Assembly: GCA_963972255.1 (NCBI GenBank)
Contig: CAXATO010000007.1
Coordinates: 62,001 to 126,000, forward strand
Length of the DNA stretch: 64,000 nt
Source: UBA1479 sp002706405
Lineage (GTDB): Bacteria; Pseudomonadota; Alphaproteobacteria; Rhodospirillales; Casp-alpha2
Reading direction: 5' to 3'
Made by a program: the position numbers and the translations under genes. This document shows positions 52,894 to 61,567 of the stretch, one piece after another (positions within the stretch are counted from its first letter, which is position 1; every line of letters starts with the position of its first letter). The notes under the pieces were generated by a model, which ran no database searches, was not told the DNA's origin, and saw only the letters and a program-made list of their open reading frames with translations.

Positions 52894-53376
52894 ATGAAAG
52901 GCAAGAAATCGGTCATCACTGCCCTCAACGGCCTGTTGACCCACGAAATGTCCGCCGCCGACCAGTACTTCATTCATTCGCGCATGTACCAGGACTGGGG
53001 CCTGGAAGAACTCTACGAGCGCATGAAGCACGAGCAGGAAGAAGAGCTCGACCATGCCGCCAAGATCATTGAGCGTGTCCTGTTCCTGGAAGGCACGCCC
53101 AACGTGGCCGCCCGCGCCAAGCTGAAGATCGGCAAGGATGTGCCGTCCATGATCAAGAACGACTTGGCCTACGAAATCTTCGTGCAGAAGGAATTGGTCA
53201 AGGTCATCGCCCTTTGCGAAAAGGAAGGTGATTACGTCACCCGCCAGATGCTGACCGGCCTGCTTGAGGATACCGAGGAAGACCACCTGTACTGGTGTGA
53301 AAAGCAGCTTGGCCTGATCGAGAAAATGGGCCTGCCCAACTACATTCAGTCCAAGACCTCCGGCGGCACCGCGTAG
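52894..53376 (+). CDS. bfr2: bacterioferritin, ferroxidase subunit
   Basis: The product is 160 aa. The ferroxidase ligands are complete: Glu18, Glu51, His54, Glu94 and the Glu/His pair at 128/131 (one residue longer than E. coli). The heme Met52 is replaced by Leu (EELDHA). It is the mirror image of the preceding subunit, so a mixed 24-mer with both activities is expected, as known for the paired bacterioferritins of Magnetospirillum and Pseudomonas. GGAG lies upstream. Confidence 0.92.
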   Translation: MKGKKSVITALNGLLTHEMSAADQYFIHSRMYQDWGLEELYERMKHEQEEELDHAAKIIERVLFLEGTPNVAARAKLKIGKDVPSMIKNDLAYEIFVQKELVKVIALCEKEGDYVTRQMLTGLLEDTEEDHLYWCEKQLGLIEKMGLPNYIQSKTSGGTA

Positions 53377-53390
53377 CGGATCGGTCCGGA

Positions 53391-54548
53391 TTACTTCTCC
53401 AGCAGGTGTTCGTAGCGCCGGTCGGTCAAGGTCTTCAGGAACGCGACCAGAGCGTCGATGCGCTTGTCGTCGAGCGCCGGGCCGTGGGTCAGTTCCTTTA
53501 CGGATAGGGTCGCCGGCACCTCCGGTGCGCGGAACGGCTTGCCCGTTTCCGGATTGATCAGGCGGGCCGGGTCCTTGGTGTTGTAGCGATTGTAGAACAG
53601 CACCGTCGTCCGCAAATCCTTAAACACGCCGTTGTGCATATAGGGGCCGGTCACCGCCACGTTGCGCAGGGTCGGCACCTTGAACTTGCCGTCCTGGGCC
53701 GTGTCCGTCACCGCCGGGTTATCGAGAAGCCCATGGTCGATATGGCCGGGCTTCGATCCATTGGCTTGGCGCACGGCGGTGTTCACCGGAATCCCGATGT
53801 TGTGGAACTGGTAATTGGTGAAGGTCTCGCCCTTGGCCGGTTGCACCGCGTGCAGTTGGTGGCACAGGTTGCAGTTGGTGAACTGCTGGGAAAAGAACAG
53901 CAGGCGCCCCAGTTCTTCCTGATCCGTCAACTTGGCCTCGCCCTTCAGGAAGCGGTCGTATTTGGAATCGAAGGGCGCGAATTCCTCCGTCTGCTCGAAG
54001 GCGGCGATGGCCCGGGTCATCGCCGCGTAGGCGGCATCCGTATCGTCCATGACCTTGGGTCCGAACAGCTTGGCGAAGGCCGTCACATAAGGCGGGTATT
54101 CCCACAACCGCTTCACGACATTGGCCTTGTCCGGCATGCCCATTTCGACCGGATTGAGCGGCGGGCCGCCGGCCTGGCCGGCCAGATCCGGTTCCCGCCC
54201 GTCCAGGAACTGACCGCCGACATAGGCTCCGTTCTTCAGGCGTTGGAACTTAGGCGCGAACTTGGCATAGGCCGCCGTCGGCGTGTTGCGGTCGCCCAAC
54301 GAGGTGCCGTCATCGCCCAGGGACACCGCGCGGCCAACCTCGGTTTCCCGCGGGTCGGTGAAGGCATGGGCCGGGTTGTGGCAGGTCGCGCAGGCCTGAG
54401 TGCGGTTTTTCGACAGGTTGGGGTCGAAGAACAGGGCCCTGCCGAGCTCTGCCGGAGTGGCGAAGCCGTCGTCCGCGCGCGCATCCCCGGTCAGGCCGGC
54501 AATCAGCGCCAGGGCGACAAAGATGGAAAACGGGCTCATGTTTCGCAT
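53391..54548 (-). CDS. di-heme cytochrome c peroxidase (CcpA/MauG family)
   Basis: The product is 385 aa. A signal peptide (FSIFVALALIAGLTGDARA) precedes two c-type heme sites, CATCH (Cys53, Cys56, His57) and CNLCH (about 226-230), plus the conserved GPYMHNGVFKDL and PTLRNVAV. It would reduce H2O2 in the periplasm using cytochrome c, or act on a protein or metabolite like MauG relatives. It is convergent with the bacterioferritin pair (14-bp gap), a location suiting peroxide and iron protection. Confidence 0.9.
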   Translation of the reverse strand: MRNMSPFSIFVALALIAGLTGDARADDGFATPAELGRALFFDPNLSKNRTQACATCHNPAHAFTDPRETEVGRAVSLGDDGTSLGDRNTPTAAYAKFAPKFQRLKNGAYVGGQFLDGREPDLAGQAGGPPLNPVEMGMPDKANVVKRLWEYPPYVTAFAKLFGPKVMDDTDAAYAAMTRAIAAFEQTEEFAPFDSKYDRFLKGEAKLTDQEELGRLLFFSQQFTNCNLCHQLHAVQPAKGETFTNYQFHNIGIPVNTAVRQANGSKPGHIDHGLLDNPAVTDTAQDGKFKVPTLRNVAVTGPYMHNGVFKDLRTTVLFYNRYNTKDPARLINPETGKPFRAPEVPATLSVKELTHGPALDDKRIDALVAFLKTLTDRRYEHLLEK

Positions 54549-54636
54549 GCCGCATCTTTATTGCGAATGAGACTTGATATCAACCCTGCCGTGCGGTCAA
54601 TCGGCCAGAACTGCCAAACAGGCTGGGAAAAAGCGG

Positions 54637-55965
54637 TTAAAGCCCCTTGATCATCACCCAGGCGACCGCCGCCGGGGCGATGAAGCGGCAGATGAAAATC
54701 CAGGCCCGGGCCAGGGGGAAGGGGTGAGTGCCGCCGGACTGAACCTCGTCCACGGCGCGGGCGGCGACGGACCAGCCGACGAACAACGCGATCAGAATGC
54801 CGCCGAGCGGCAGCATGATATTGGACGCCAGATAATCGACCGCATCCAGGATGCCCTTGCCGCCGACCGTCACGTCCTTCCACGGCCCCAGGGACAGGGC
54901 CGACGGAATGCCCAGCGCCCAGGTTACGGCCCCGGCCCCCCAGGTCGCCCAGCGCCGGGACAGGCCCCGTTCGTCGATCAGGTAGGACACCACGGGTTCG
55001 ATGATCGACACGGCGGAGGTCAGCGCCGCGATGGCCAGCAACATGAAGAACAGAAAGGCGAACAGCGCCCCCGCCGGCATTTGCGCGAACACGGCGGGCA
55101 GGGTGATGAAGGTCAGCCCCGGTCCGGCCGCCGGATCGAAGCCGAAGGCGAACACGGCGGGCAGGATCATGAGGCCGGCGATCACCGCGAACCCGGTGTC
55201 CAGAAGCGATACCTGGGCGGCGGTCTTGGGCAGGTTGACCTGTCTGTCCAGATAGCTGGCGTAGGTGATCATGGCCCCCATGCCGAGCGATAGGGAAAAA
55301 AACGCCTGGCCCAGGGCCGCGTTTACCGTATTCCAGGTCACATGCGTGAAGTCGGGGGTCAGGAAAAAGGCGATTCCCTTGGCGGCGCCGTCGAGGGTCA
55401 CGGCGCGGACGGCCAGGACAATGACCAGCAGGGCGAGGATGGGCATGAGGATCCGCGATGCCCGCTCGATCCCGCCGCGCACGCCGCCGGCGACGATCAC
55501 CAGGGTCAACACCAGGAAGGCGGTGTGAAACCCGATCACCCCCGCCGGTTCGGCGATGAAGGCGCCGAAGGCCGCCCCCAGAACCGTGGGGTCGTTGGAC
55601 GCAAGCGCCCCCGATACGGACTTGATGGCATAGGCAAGGGTCCAGCCGCCGACCACGGAATAGAACGACAGGATGACGAAGCCGGCGACCACGCCGAGCC
55701 CGCCCACGGCGGGCCAGGCGCCGCCCTTCAAGGCGCGGAACGAGCCCACGGGATTGCGCTGTCCGGCGCGGCCGATGGCGAATTCGGCGAGCATGACGCT
55801 GAGCCCGATGGTCAGCACGAACACGATATAGAGCAGCAGGAACGCGCCGCCGCCGTTCTGCCCGGCCATGAAGGGGAATTTCCAGATGTTGCCCAGGCCC
55901 ACGGCCGACCCGGCAGCGGCCAGGACAAAGCCCAGGCGTGTGGCGAAATGGCCGCGTGATGTCAT
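54637..55965 (-). CDS. neurotransmitter:sodium symporter (NSS) family transporter
   Basis: The product is 442 aa with eleven or twelve membrane helices. TM1 contains the unwound Na+/substrate region LAAAGSAVGLGNIWKFPF, near identical to the LeuT/SLC6 pattern. The family imports amino acids or related amines with Na+. The substrate is unknown. ATG 55965 with GAGGAGA upstream is the start; an upstream in-frame stretch has no ribosome site. It is followed by no obvious partner gene. Confidence 0.9.
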   Translation of the reverse strand: MTSRGHFATRLGFVLAAAGSAVGLGNIWKFPFMAGQNGGGAFLLLYIVFVLTIGLSVMLAEFAIGRAGQRNPVGSFRALKGGAWPAVGGLGVVAGFVILSFYSVVGGWTLAYAIKSVSGALASNDPTVLGAAFGAFIAEPAGVIGFHTAFLVLTLVIVAGGVRGGIERASRILMPILALLVIVLAVRAVTLDGAAKGIAFFLTPDFTHVTWNTVNAALGQAFFSLSLGMGAMITYASYLDRQVNLPKTAAQVSLLDTGFAVIAGLMILPAVFAFGFDPAAGPGLTFITLPAVFAQMPAGALFAFLFFMLLAIAALTSAVSIIEPVVSYLIDERGLSRRWATWGAGAVTWALGIPSALSLGPWKDVTVGGKGILDAVDYLASNIMLPLGGILIALFVGWSVAARAVDEVQSGGTHPFPLARAWIFICRFIAPAAVAWVMIKGL

Positions 55966-56019
55966 GTGGGTTCTCCTCGTCAATCCCCCTGCGCCGGGGC
56001 AGGGCCCGACGCCCAACGA

Positions 56020-56949
56020 TTAGAATAGGTTTTGGGCAATCACAAGACTCACCGGCACGGTGATCAGGCTCAGCAATGTCTGCACCGTGACCATGCTGGC
56101 CGCCAGCGGCGCGTCGCCGCCCATCTCGCGGGCGATGGTAAAGGACGACGGCGGCATCGGCATGACCGCGAAGATGGTGATGACATAGGCGGGAACCCCG
56201 GTGATCCCCAGCTGCCAGCACATGGCCCAGGCGGCGGCCGGAAAGACCAGGAACTTGACCGCCGTGGCAAGCGCGATGGGTGAGGCGGCGGCCTTCATTT
56301 CGCGCAGGCGGATGTTGGCGCCGACGGCGAGCAGCACGATGGGCAGGGCGGCCCGGCCGAGCATGCCCGTGACCTCGTGGACCACGGGAATTTCGCCGCT
56401 GCCCAGGTAATTGACGCCGATGCCCAGCCCGACGGACAGGATCAAGGGATTGCGCGCCAAATCCTTGGCCACGGGCGCCCACAAGCTGTCACCGCTGCCA
56501 TGGCGCAGCATGATGTTCATCAGGCTGATGATCAGCAGGTTGGTGGGCGGGATCAGCACCGCCGTGCAGAGGGCGGCGACGGCCAGCCCTTCGGCGCCGA
56601 ACAGGCGTTCGGCGATGGCGAGCGCGATGAACGTGTTATGGCGGGCCGATCCCTGCAGGATGCTGGTCGCCTGCGGCCGGTTGAAGCCGAACGCGAACCC
56701 AAGCGCCAATGAGATCACGATCGCCGTGACAAGCCCGGTCAGAATGATGGCCGCGAGCGGGCCAAGAAAGCCGCCCGCCAGATCGGTGGTCGAGGTCTTG
56801 TAGAACAAGAGACTGGGGAACAGCACCCAGTAGACCAGTTTGTCGTTCAGGTTCCAGAACTCGATCGACGGAATGCCGTTTCGGCGTAACAGGTTGCCGA
56901 GCACGATCAGCACGAAGATCGGCAGGATCGCCCATAGGATGTTGAGCAT
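56020..56949 (-). CDS. AEC family transporter
   Basis: The product is 309 aa with ten predicted membrane helices in two inverted halves (AILPIFVLIVLGNLLRRNGIP at the N-terminus). This is the auxin efflux carrier/bile-acid symporter-like permease family; bacterial members move dicarboxylates such as malate or malonate. No ligand can be named. It lies 54 bp upstream of the NSS gene in the same direction and 15 bp after the TerC gene, so it could share a transcript. Confidence 0.87.
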   Translation of the reverse strand: MLNILWAILPIFVLIVLGNLLRRNGIPSIEFWNLNDKLVYWVLFPSLLFYKTSTTDLAGGFLGPLAAIILTGLVTAIVISLALGFAFGFNRPQATSILQGSARHNTFIALAIAERLFGAEGLAVAALCTAVLIPPTNLLIISLMNIMLRHGSGDSLWAPVAKDLARNPLILSVGLGIGVNYLGSGEIPVVHEVTGMLGRAALPIVLLAVGANIRLREMKAAASPIALATAVKFLVFPAAAWAMCWQLGITGVPAYVITIFAVMPMPPSSFTIAREMGGDAPLAASMVTVQTLLSLITVPVSLVIAQNLF

Positions 56950-56964
56950 CGCCGGTTCCCGCCG

Positions 56965-57699
56965 TCAGCCGCTCTCGGCCGCGCGCAGGCGTTTCCGTCG
57001 CCGCTGGGCCGCCAGATTCAAAATCTCGACCAGCATGGAAAAGGCGATGGCGAAGTACAGATATCCGCGCGGAATGTGGAAATGCATGCCGTCGGCGACC
57101 AGGGCCATGCCGACCAGCAGCAGGAACGCCAGGGCCAACATCTTGGTGGTCGGATGGTCCTGGATGAACCGCGCCACCGGACCCGACGACCACATCATGA
57201 TGACCATGGCGATCACGACTGCGGTGATCATTACCGGCAACTGATCGGACATGCCGACAGCGGTCACTACGCTGTCGATGGAAAACACGATGTCGAGCAC
57301 GATGATCTGGCCGACCACCGCGCCGAAGGCGGCGACCTTGGTGGTGGGGGCTTCTTCCGCGTCGCCTTCGATGGTGTTGTGAATTTCATGAGTGCCCTTG
57401 GCCAGAAGGAACACGCCCCCGGCCAGCAGGATCACATCGCGCCAGGACACGACATGGTCAACGAAGGGAATGGTGAAGATGGGTGCCGTCAGGCCGATGA
57501 TCCAGGCGATGGAGGCAAGCAGGACGATGCGCATGCCGAGGGCGGCCGTCAGGCCCAGCTTGCGCGCCTTTTCCTGCTGTGCGGCGGGCAGTTTGGCGGC
57601 GATCACGGAGATGAACACAAGGTTGTCGATGCCGAGAACGATCTCGAGCGCCGTCAGGGTGAACAGGCTGAGCCAGAGGTTCGGATCTGCGAAGTCCAT
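56965..57699 (-). CDS. TerC family integral membrane protein
   Basis: The product is 244 aa with seven or so helices. The paired acidic motifs GIDNLVFIS and VFSIDSVVTA are characteristic of TerC/YkoY proteins. The family is tied to metal (Mn) export, tellurite resistance and metalation of secreted proteins. It ends with an Arg-rich cytoplasmic tail (RRRKRLR). An AAGGAGA site precedes the start. Confidence 0.9.
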   Translation of the reverse strand: MDFADPNLWLSLFTLTALEIVLGIDNLVFISVIAAKLPAAQQEKARKLGLTAALGMRIVLLASIAWIIGLTAPIFTIPFVDHVVSWRDVILLAGGVFLLAKGTHEIHNTIEGDAEEAPTTKVAAFGAVVGQIIVLDIVFSIDSVVTAVGMSDQLPVMITAVVIAMVIMMWSSGPVARFIQDHPTTKMLALAFLLLVGMALVADGMHFHIPRGYLYFAIAFSMLVEILNLAAQRRRKRLRAAESG

Positions 57700-57734
57700 G
57701 GGCGTCTCCTTCGGAAACGGGGTGGATCAGCGTA

Positions 57735-58502
57735 TCAGAAAACGGCGCGGCGGATCAGGTTCAGGCCGATCAGAAACAGCAGCACCAGCATGGCCCGGCG
57801 AAAGGCCTCTTCGTTGATGTGTCGGCGGATGCGTTCGCCGGTCAGGATGCCCGCCATCCCGGGAATGCAGGCTGCCGTCGACAGCCAGACGTTCGACGGG
57901 TTCAGCACGCCGTTGGACCAGTAGAACGCGGCCAGCGGCACGGCGCCGGTGACATAGACCAGGGCGACGGAGCGCACCCAGGCGTCCTTCGGCAGCCGCA
58001 GCATGACAAGGTACATGATGATCGGCGGGCCCCAGACGGTGGACAGGCCGCCCAGCAGGCCGCCGGTGACGCCGGCCAGCGGCCCGGCCCACAGGCGCGT
58101 CCGGGGGGTCAGCGCCGCCATGTGCGGTTTCCACATGTTCGACGCGGCAAAGGCGGCGACGATACAGCCGAGCACCAGGAACACACCCCTGGTGTCCATG
58201 CCGGCCAGCATCCGCGAGCCCAGAAACAGACAGGGCAGGAACACGGCGATCAACAGCCAGTGTTCCTTCAGTGTCTGAATCCAGCCGCTGGAACGCATCG
58301 CCTGCCACAGGTTGGTCACCAGGATCGGCATGACGACGAAGGCGATGGTGTCCTTGGCCGGCAGCAGGTCGAACGTGAAGATGATCGACATGGTGATGAT
58401 CGGCAGGCCGATTCCGGAAATGCCTTTCATGATGCCGCCGAGAAATATGGCGAGCGCCAGCAAGGCCAAGGTCGTTGGCGGCTGTCCGAGAAGTTCCAGC
58501 AT
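57735..58502 (-). CDS. TauE/SafE family anion exporter
   Basis: The product is 255 aa with eight hydrophobic helices. The opening LFLGGIMKGISGIGLPIITMSI pattern (here GGIMKGISGIGLP) and GGLLGGLSTVWGPPIIMYL are the two inverted halves of the family. Relatives export sulfite, sulfoacetate or other organosulfur anions. It lies 2 bp after the enolase-superfamily gene, so the two are probably co-translated and the exporter may handle that enzyme's product or anion. Confidence 0.88.
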   Translation of the reverse strand: MLELLGQPPTTLALLALAIFLGGIMKGISGIGLPIITMSIIFTFDLLPAKDTIAFVVMPILVTNLWQAMRSSGWIQTLKEHWLLIAVFLPCLFLGSRMLAGMDTRGVFLVLGCIVAAFAASNMWKPHMAALTPRTRLWAGPLAGVTGGLLGGLSTVWGPPIIMYLVMLRLPKDAWVRSVALVYVTGAVPLAAFYWSNGVLNPSNVWLSTAACIPGMAGILTGERIRRHINEEAFRRAMLVLLFLIGLNLIRRAVF

Positions 58503-58504
58503 GA

Positions 58505-59590
58505 CTAGGTGGTCACCCGAACGGTTTCCGCGGCCAGGGCGTCCAGGGCCGCGTCGTCGATCAGCCGGGGTGTGCCGGGCGTCAGGATCATGGCGCCGCG
58601 GTCCATGCGGATGGGATCGGCGAACAGAAGCTGATGCGGCTTCAGAAAGCCGTTCATTTCGCCGGCGTTGGAAATATGGGTGCGCGCGATGCAGGCTTCC
58701 ATCCAGCATCCCGGGTCGGCGGCCACGCCGTTGCCGAGAACCGGCTCCATCCCCAGTTCACGAATGCGGGTCAGTTGCTCGGCCAGAGCCGCGAGCGATC
58801 CCGCCTTCATCAATTTCAGTTTCACAAAGCGGGCACTGCCGCTTTCCGCCGCGCGCTCGATCTCGGCCGGGCCGTAGATGCTTTCGTCCAGCATCATGGG
58901 CACGGACGAAATGTCGGACACGGCCTTGGCCGCGTCCCAGTCATCCATGTGACAGGGCTGTTCGAACAGCTCGATATGATCGGGTTCAAGAATGCGGGTG
59001 AAGGCCAGGGCGTCGTCCTGGGAAAATCCCTGGTTGCCGTCGATGCGCAGCTTGAGGGTGCCGGCCGGCAGGCGATCGACCTCGCCCTGAATGAATTTCA
59101 GGCGCTTGGCGTCGGATTCCCACTCGAATCCGACCTTGACCTTGACCGTGCCGTATCCGGCCTGGCGGTGGCGTTCCAGTTCCGCGGCGATGCCGGCCTC
59201 GTCCGAGGCGCTGAGGATCGCCAGCAGGGGCACGGGAGTATCCTGGGTGATGTTCAGGAAAGGGCTGCCTTCCGCCATCTCGATGGCGGTGACCACGGAA
59301 GACACGGCAAAGGGCGCTTTCTTGAGATGGGTAAGGGCCGCATCCTTGGCCGACGCGGCATCCAGCCCCTTAACCGCCGTCGCCAATTCCCGCACCTTGG
59401 CCCAGGCGCTGTCGATGGTTTCCGAGGTATAGCCGGTCAGGATGGTCGCTTCGCCGAACCCCTGTTCGCCCCCGTCGCCTTGGACGGTGACCAGGATGGT
59501 GTCGAAGGCGGTGACGGCGCCGAAGGCGAGCTTGTAGGGAACCTTCAGGGGCAGCGACAGTCGGCGAAGGATGACTTGGGAAACGATCAT
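58505..59590 (-). CDS. mandelate racemase/muconate lactonizing enzyme family protein
   Basis: The product is 361 aa. The enolase-superfamily catalytic residues are in order: KxK in VKVKVGF, metal ligands in RIDGNQ, ELFEQP and MLDESI, and a second Lys in FVKLKLMKAGS. That pattern places it in the MLE subgroup, which includes dipeptide epimerases and o-succinylbenzoate synthases. The true substrate is unknown. The start at 59590 opens directly on the N-terminal capping domain; the frame is open further upstream without a ribosome site. Confidence 0.87.
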   Translation of the reverse strand: MIVSQVILRRLSLPLKVPYKLAFGAVTAFDTILVTVQGDGGEQGFGEATILTGYTSETIDSAWAKVRELATAVKGLDAASAKDAALTHLKKAPFAVSSVVTAIEMAEGSPFLNITQDTPVPLLAILSASDEAGIAAELERHRQAGYGTVKVKVGFEWESDAKRLKFIQGEVDRLPAGTLKLRIDGNQGFSQDDALAFTRILEPDHIELFEQPCHMDDWDAAKAVSDISSVPMMLDESIYGPAEIERAAESGSARFVKLKLMKAGSLAALAEQLTRIRELGMEPVLGNGVAADPGCWMEACIARTHISNAGEMNGFLKPHQLLFADPIRMDRGAMILTPGTPRLIDDAALDALAAETVRVTT

Positions 59591-59752
59591 GGCGGAGGGT
59601 CTTATTCGGATGGTGTGGGCGATGCTGAGGGCGGCCATCATAGCGTTTTCCCCCCGCGCCGCCAGCCATCTTGCCGCCACATCTTTATGCGACTCTCATA
59701 AATTGGACCTTTTCCGCCGTTCCTGACCACTGGCCCCCGGGGCGGGGTGCTC

Positions 59753-59758
59753 TATAAT
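59753..59758 (+). promoter_or_regulatory. consensus -10 TATAAT upstream of the coiled-coil gene
   Basis: Perfect TATAAT about 54 bp before the ATG at 59813. The -35 position (about 59730) reads CTGGCC and is poor. The rest of the 222-bp spacer, divergent from the enolase-family gene, shows nothing else of note. Confidence 0.45.
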
Positions 59759-59812
59759 GGTGTTCAAGTCAGGGCGGGAGGGCCTTCACTCTTATTGCGA
59801 GGACCGAAATCC

Positions 59813-60514
59813 ATGAGCGAACAGAACGGCAAGAACAGCACGGCGAAACCGGCAGGAAAACCGGCGGCGACGGCAAATGAAAAGCCCGCGGCGAAGGCCT
59901 CGGATACATCCGCCAAGACCGGCGCTGGCGAGGCACCCGCGAAGAAATCCTTCCTCAACTCGATCCCCGGTGTGGCGGGTCTGGACGGATCGGCGGCGAC
60001 GTGGAAACGGGTCGCCCTGGTCTTGTTCGTCGTGGCCGGCCTTGCCGTCGTCGCGGCGGTCGACTACGCCTCGGACGTGTCGCAGGCTCAAACGGACATG
60101 TCCCGTCTGCGCGCCCAGGTTGCCGAGGAACGGACCGCCATGAAGGCGGCGCAGGACAAGTTCATGAAGGAATCCGCCGACATCGCGGAGGCCGTGGCCA
60201 ACAAGAAGGCGGAACTGGCGGCGACGGAAGCGGATATCGAAAAGCGCCGGGCCGAAGCCCAGGAGCTTGAGGCAAAACTATCGAGCCTCTACACGGAAAC
60301 CAAGACGGCCCTGGAAGCGGCCTCGGAAGCGGCCCGCAAACAGGCCGATGCCCAGGCGGCCCTGGAAAAGCTGAATGCCGAGCGCGCCAAGCTGATCGCC
60401 AATATCAAATCCGGGCGCGAAAACCTGAGCGCCTTGGAAAAGGACGCCGATTCCATGATGCAGGGCCTCAAGGAAACGATCACCCGCATCAAGGGTGCGC
60501 TCGACAAACTCTGA
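59813..60514 (+). CDS. hypothetical membrane-anchored coiled-coil protein
   Basis: The product is 233 aa. A low-complexity Lys/Ala/Pro N-terminus (cytoplasmic) is followed by one membrane helix (about 66-83) and a long heptad-rich coiled coil from about 95 to the end, with few aromatic residues. The overall design resembles cell-envelope spacer or cytoskeletal adaptor proteins. I do not recognise a family. GAGGA lies 11 nt before the ATG. The next gene follows 31 bp later. Confidence 0.7.
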   Translation: MSEQNGKNSTAKPAGKPAATANEKPAAKASDTSAKTGAGEAPAKKSFLNSIPGVAGLDGSAATWKRVALVLFVVAGLAVVAAVDYASDVSQAQTDMSRLRAQVAEERTAMKAAQDKFMKESADIAEAVANKKAELAATEADIEKRRAEAQELEAKLSSLYTETKTALEAASEAARKQADAQAALEKLNAERAKLIANIKSGRENLSALEKDADSMMQGLKETITRIKGALDKL

Positions 60515-60545
60515 CCAATCCTCCAACCGGCAAGGACTTGACGAT

Positions 60546-61460
60546 ATGACGGCATACCGCGCGGCGGTGATCGGCCTCGGCGCCATGGGCATGGGCATGG
60601 CGAAATCCCTGGTGACGGCGGGGATCGACACCGCCGGCTGCGACCTGTCCGAGGACGCGCGCGCGGCCTTCGCCGCCGCCGGCGGCCGCGCCGCCTCGAC
60701 CCCGGCCGAAGCCGCCCGGGGGGCGGATGCCGTCGCCATCGTCGTCGTCAATGCCCAGCAGGTGGAGGCGGTCCTGACAGGCGCGGACGGCGTGTTGGAC
60801 GCTCTTTCCCCGGGGGCGGTCGTTCTCGGCTGCGCCACCATGCCGCCGGATACGGCCGTGTCCCTGGCCGGGATGGTCGCGGCCAAGGGCGCGCTCTACC
60901 TGGACGCGCCCATTTCCGGCGGGCCGGTCAAGTCGGCGGCGGGCAAATTGTCGGTTATGGCCTCGGGTTCTGCCGAGGCTTTCGCCAAGGCGCGTCCGCT
61001 GCTCGATGCCGTGGCGGAAAAGGTGTTCGAACTGGGCGAGGTTCCCGGTCCCGGCTCGACCATGAAGATGGTCAATCAGCTGCTGGCCGGCGTGCATATC
61101 GCAACGGCCATGGAGGCCATGGCGCTGGCGATCAAAAGCGGCCTCGACGCCAAGACGGTTTACGAGGTCATCACCGCCTCGGCGGGCAACTCCTGGATGT
61201 TCGAAAACCGCGTGCCCCATGTGCTGGACGGCGACTACAGCCCCAAAAGTGCTGTCGACATCTTCATCAAGGATCTGGGCATCGTCCTGGCGCAGGGTCA
61301 ACAGCTGGATTTCCCCCTGCCGATTTCCGAAACGGCGTTCCGCCGGTATCAGCAGGCCAAGGACATGGGGCTGGGCCGGCAGGATGACGCCTCGCTCATC
61401 AAGGTCTATCAGCGGGACGGCGGGTTCCCCCTGCCCGGTAACGCCGAGGACGAGGGCTGA
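60546..61460 (+). CDS. ltnD: 3-hydroxyacid dehydrogenase, L-threonate dehydrogenase-like
   Basis: The product is 304 aa. An NAD-binding Rossmann fold (VIGLGAMGMGMAKSL) is followed by the beta-hydroxyacid dehydrogenase signature DAPISGGPVKSAAGKLSVMASG and the catalytic Lys in TMKMVNQLLAGVH. The C-terminal ITASAGNSWMFENRVPHVLDGDY block is strongly reminiscent of LtnD, which oxidises L-threonate to 2-oxo-tetronate. Other ltn catabolic genes are not present, so substrate assignment is by resemblance only. Confidence 0.8.
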   Translation: MTAYRAAVIGLGAMGMGMAKSLVTAGIDTAGCDLSEDARAAFAAAGGRAASTPAEAARGADAVAIVVVNAQQVEAVLTGADGVLDALSPGAVVLGCATMPPDTAVSLAGMVAAKGALYLDAPISGGPVKSAAGKLSVMASGSAEAFAKARPLLDAVAEKVFELGEVPGPGSTMKMVNQLLAGVHIATAMEAMALAIKSGLDAKTVYEVITASAGNSWMFENRVPHVLDGDYSPKSAVDIFIKDLGIVLAQGQQLDFPLPISETAFRRYQQAKDMGLGRQDDASLIKVYQRDGGFPLPGNAEDEG

Positions 61461-61513
61461 GGCTCCGGCGGCGGCTTGCCTCTTGCCATCCTATGGATGA
61501 ATATTAGCTGATC

Positions 61514-61534
61514 CAGGGACCGTCACGGTCCCTG
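61514..61534 (+). repeat. perfect hairpin upstream of the DUF3604 gene
   Basis: CAGGGACCG (61514-61522) and CGGTCCCTG (61526-61534) form a 9-bp stem with a TCA loop. It has no U-tract. It lies between the dehydrogenase stop and the DUF3604 start, so it may limit read-through. Confidence 0.65.
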
Positions 61535-61567
61535 AACCGATTGAGGCAACAGGGGATTTTTGGGGGC

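Noticed and set aside
54536..56482. A 648-codon minus-strand frame overlapping the NSS and AEC genes
   Set aside because: It is Arg/Gly/His-rich with no membrane pattern and is a shifted reading of two transporter genes that have correct family motifs.
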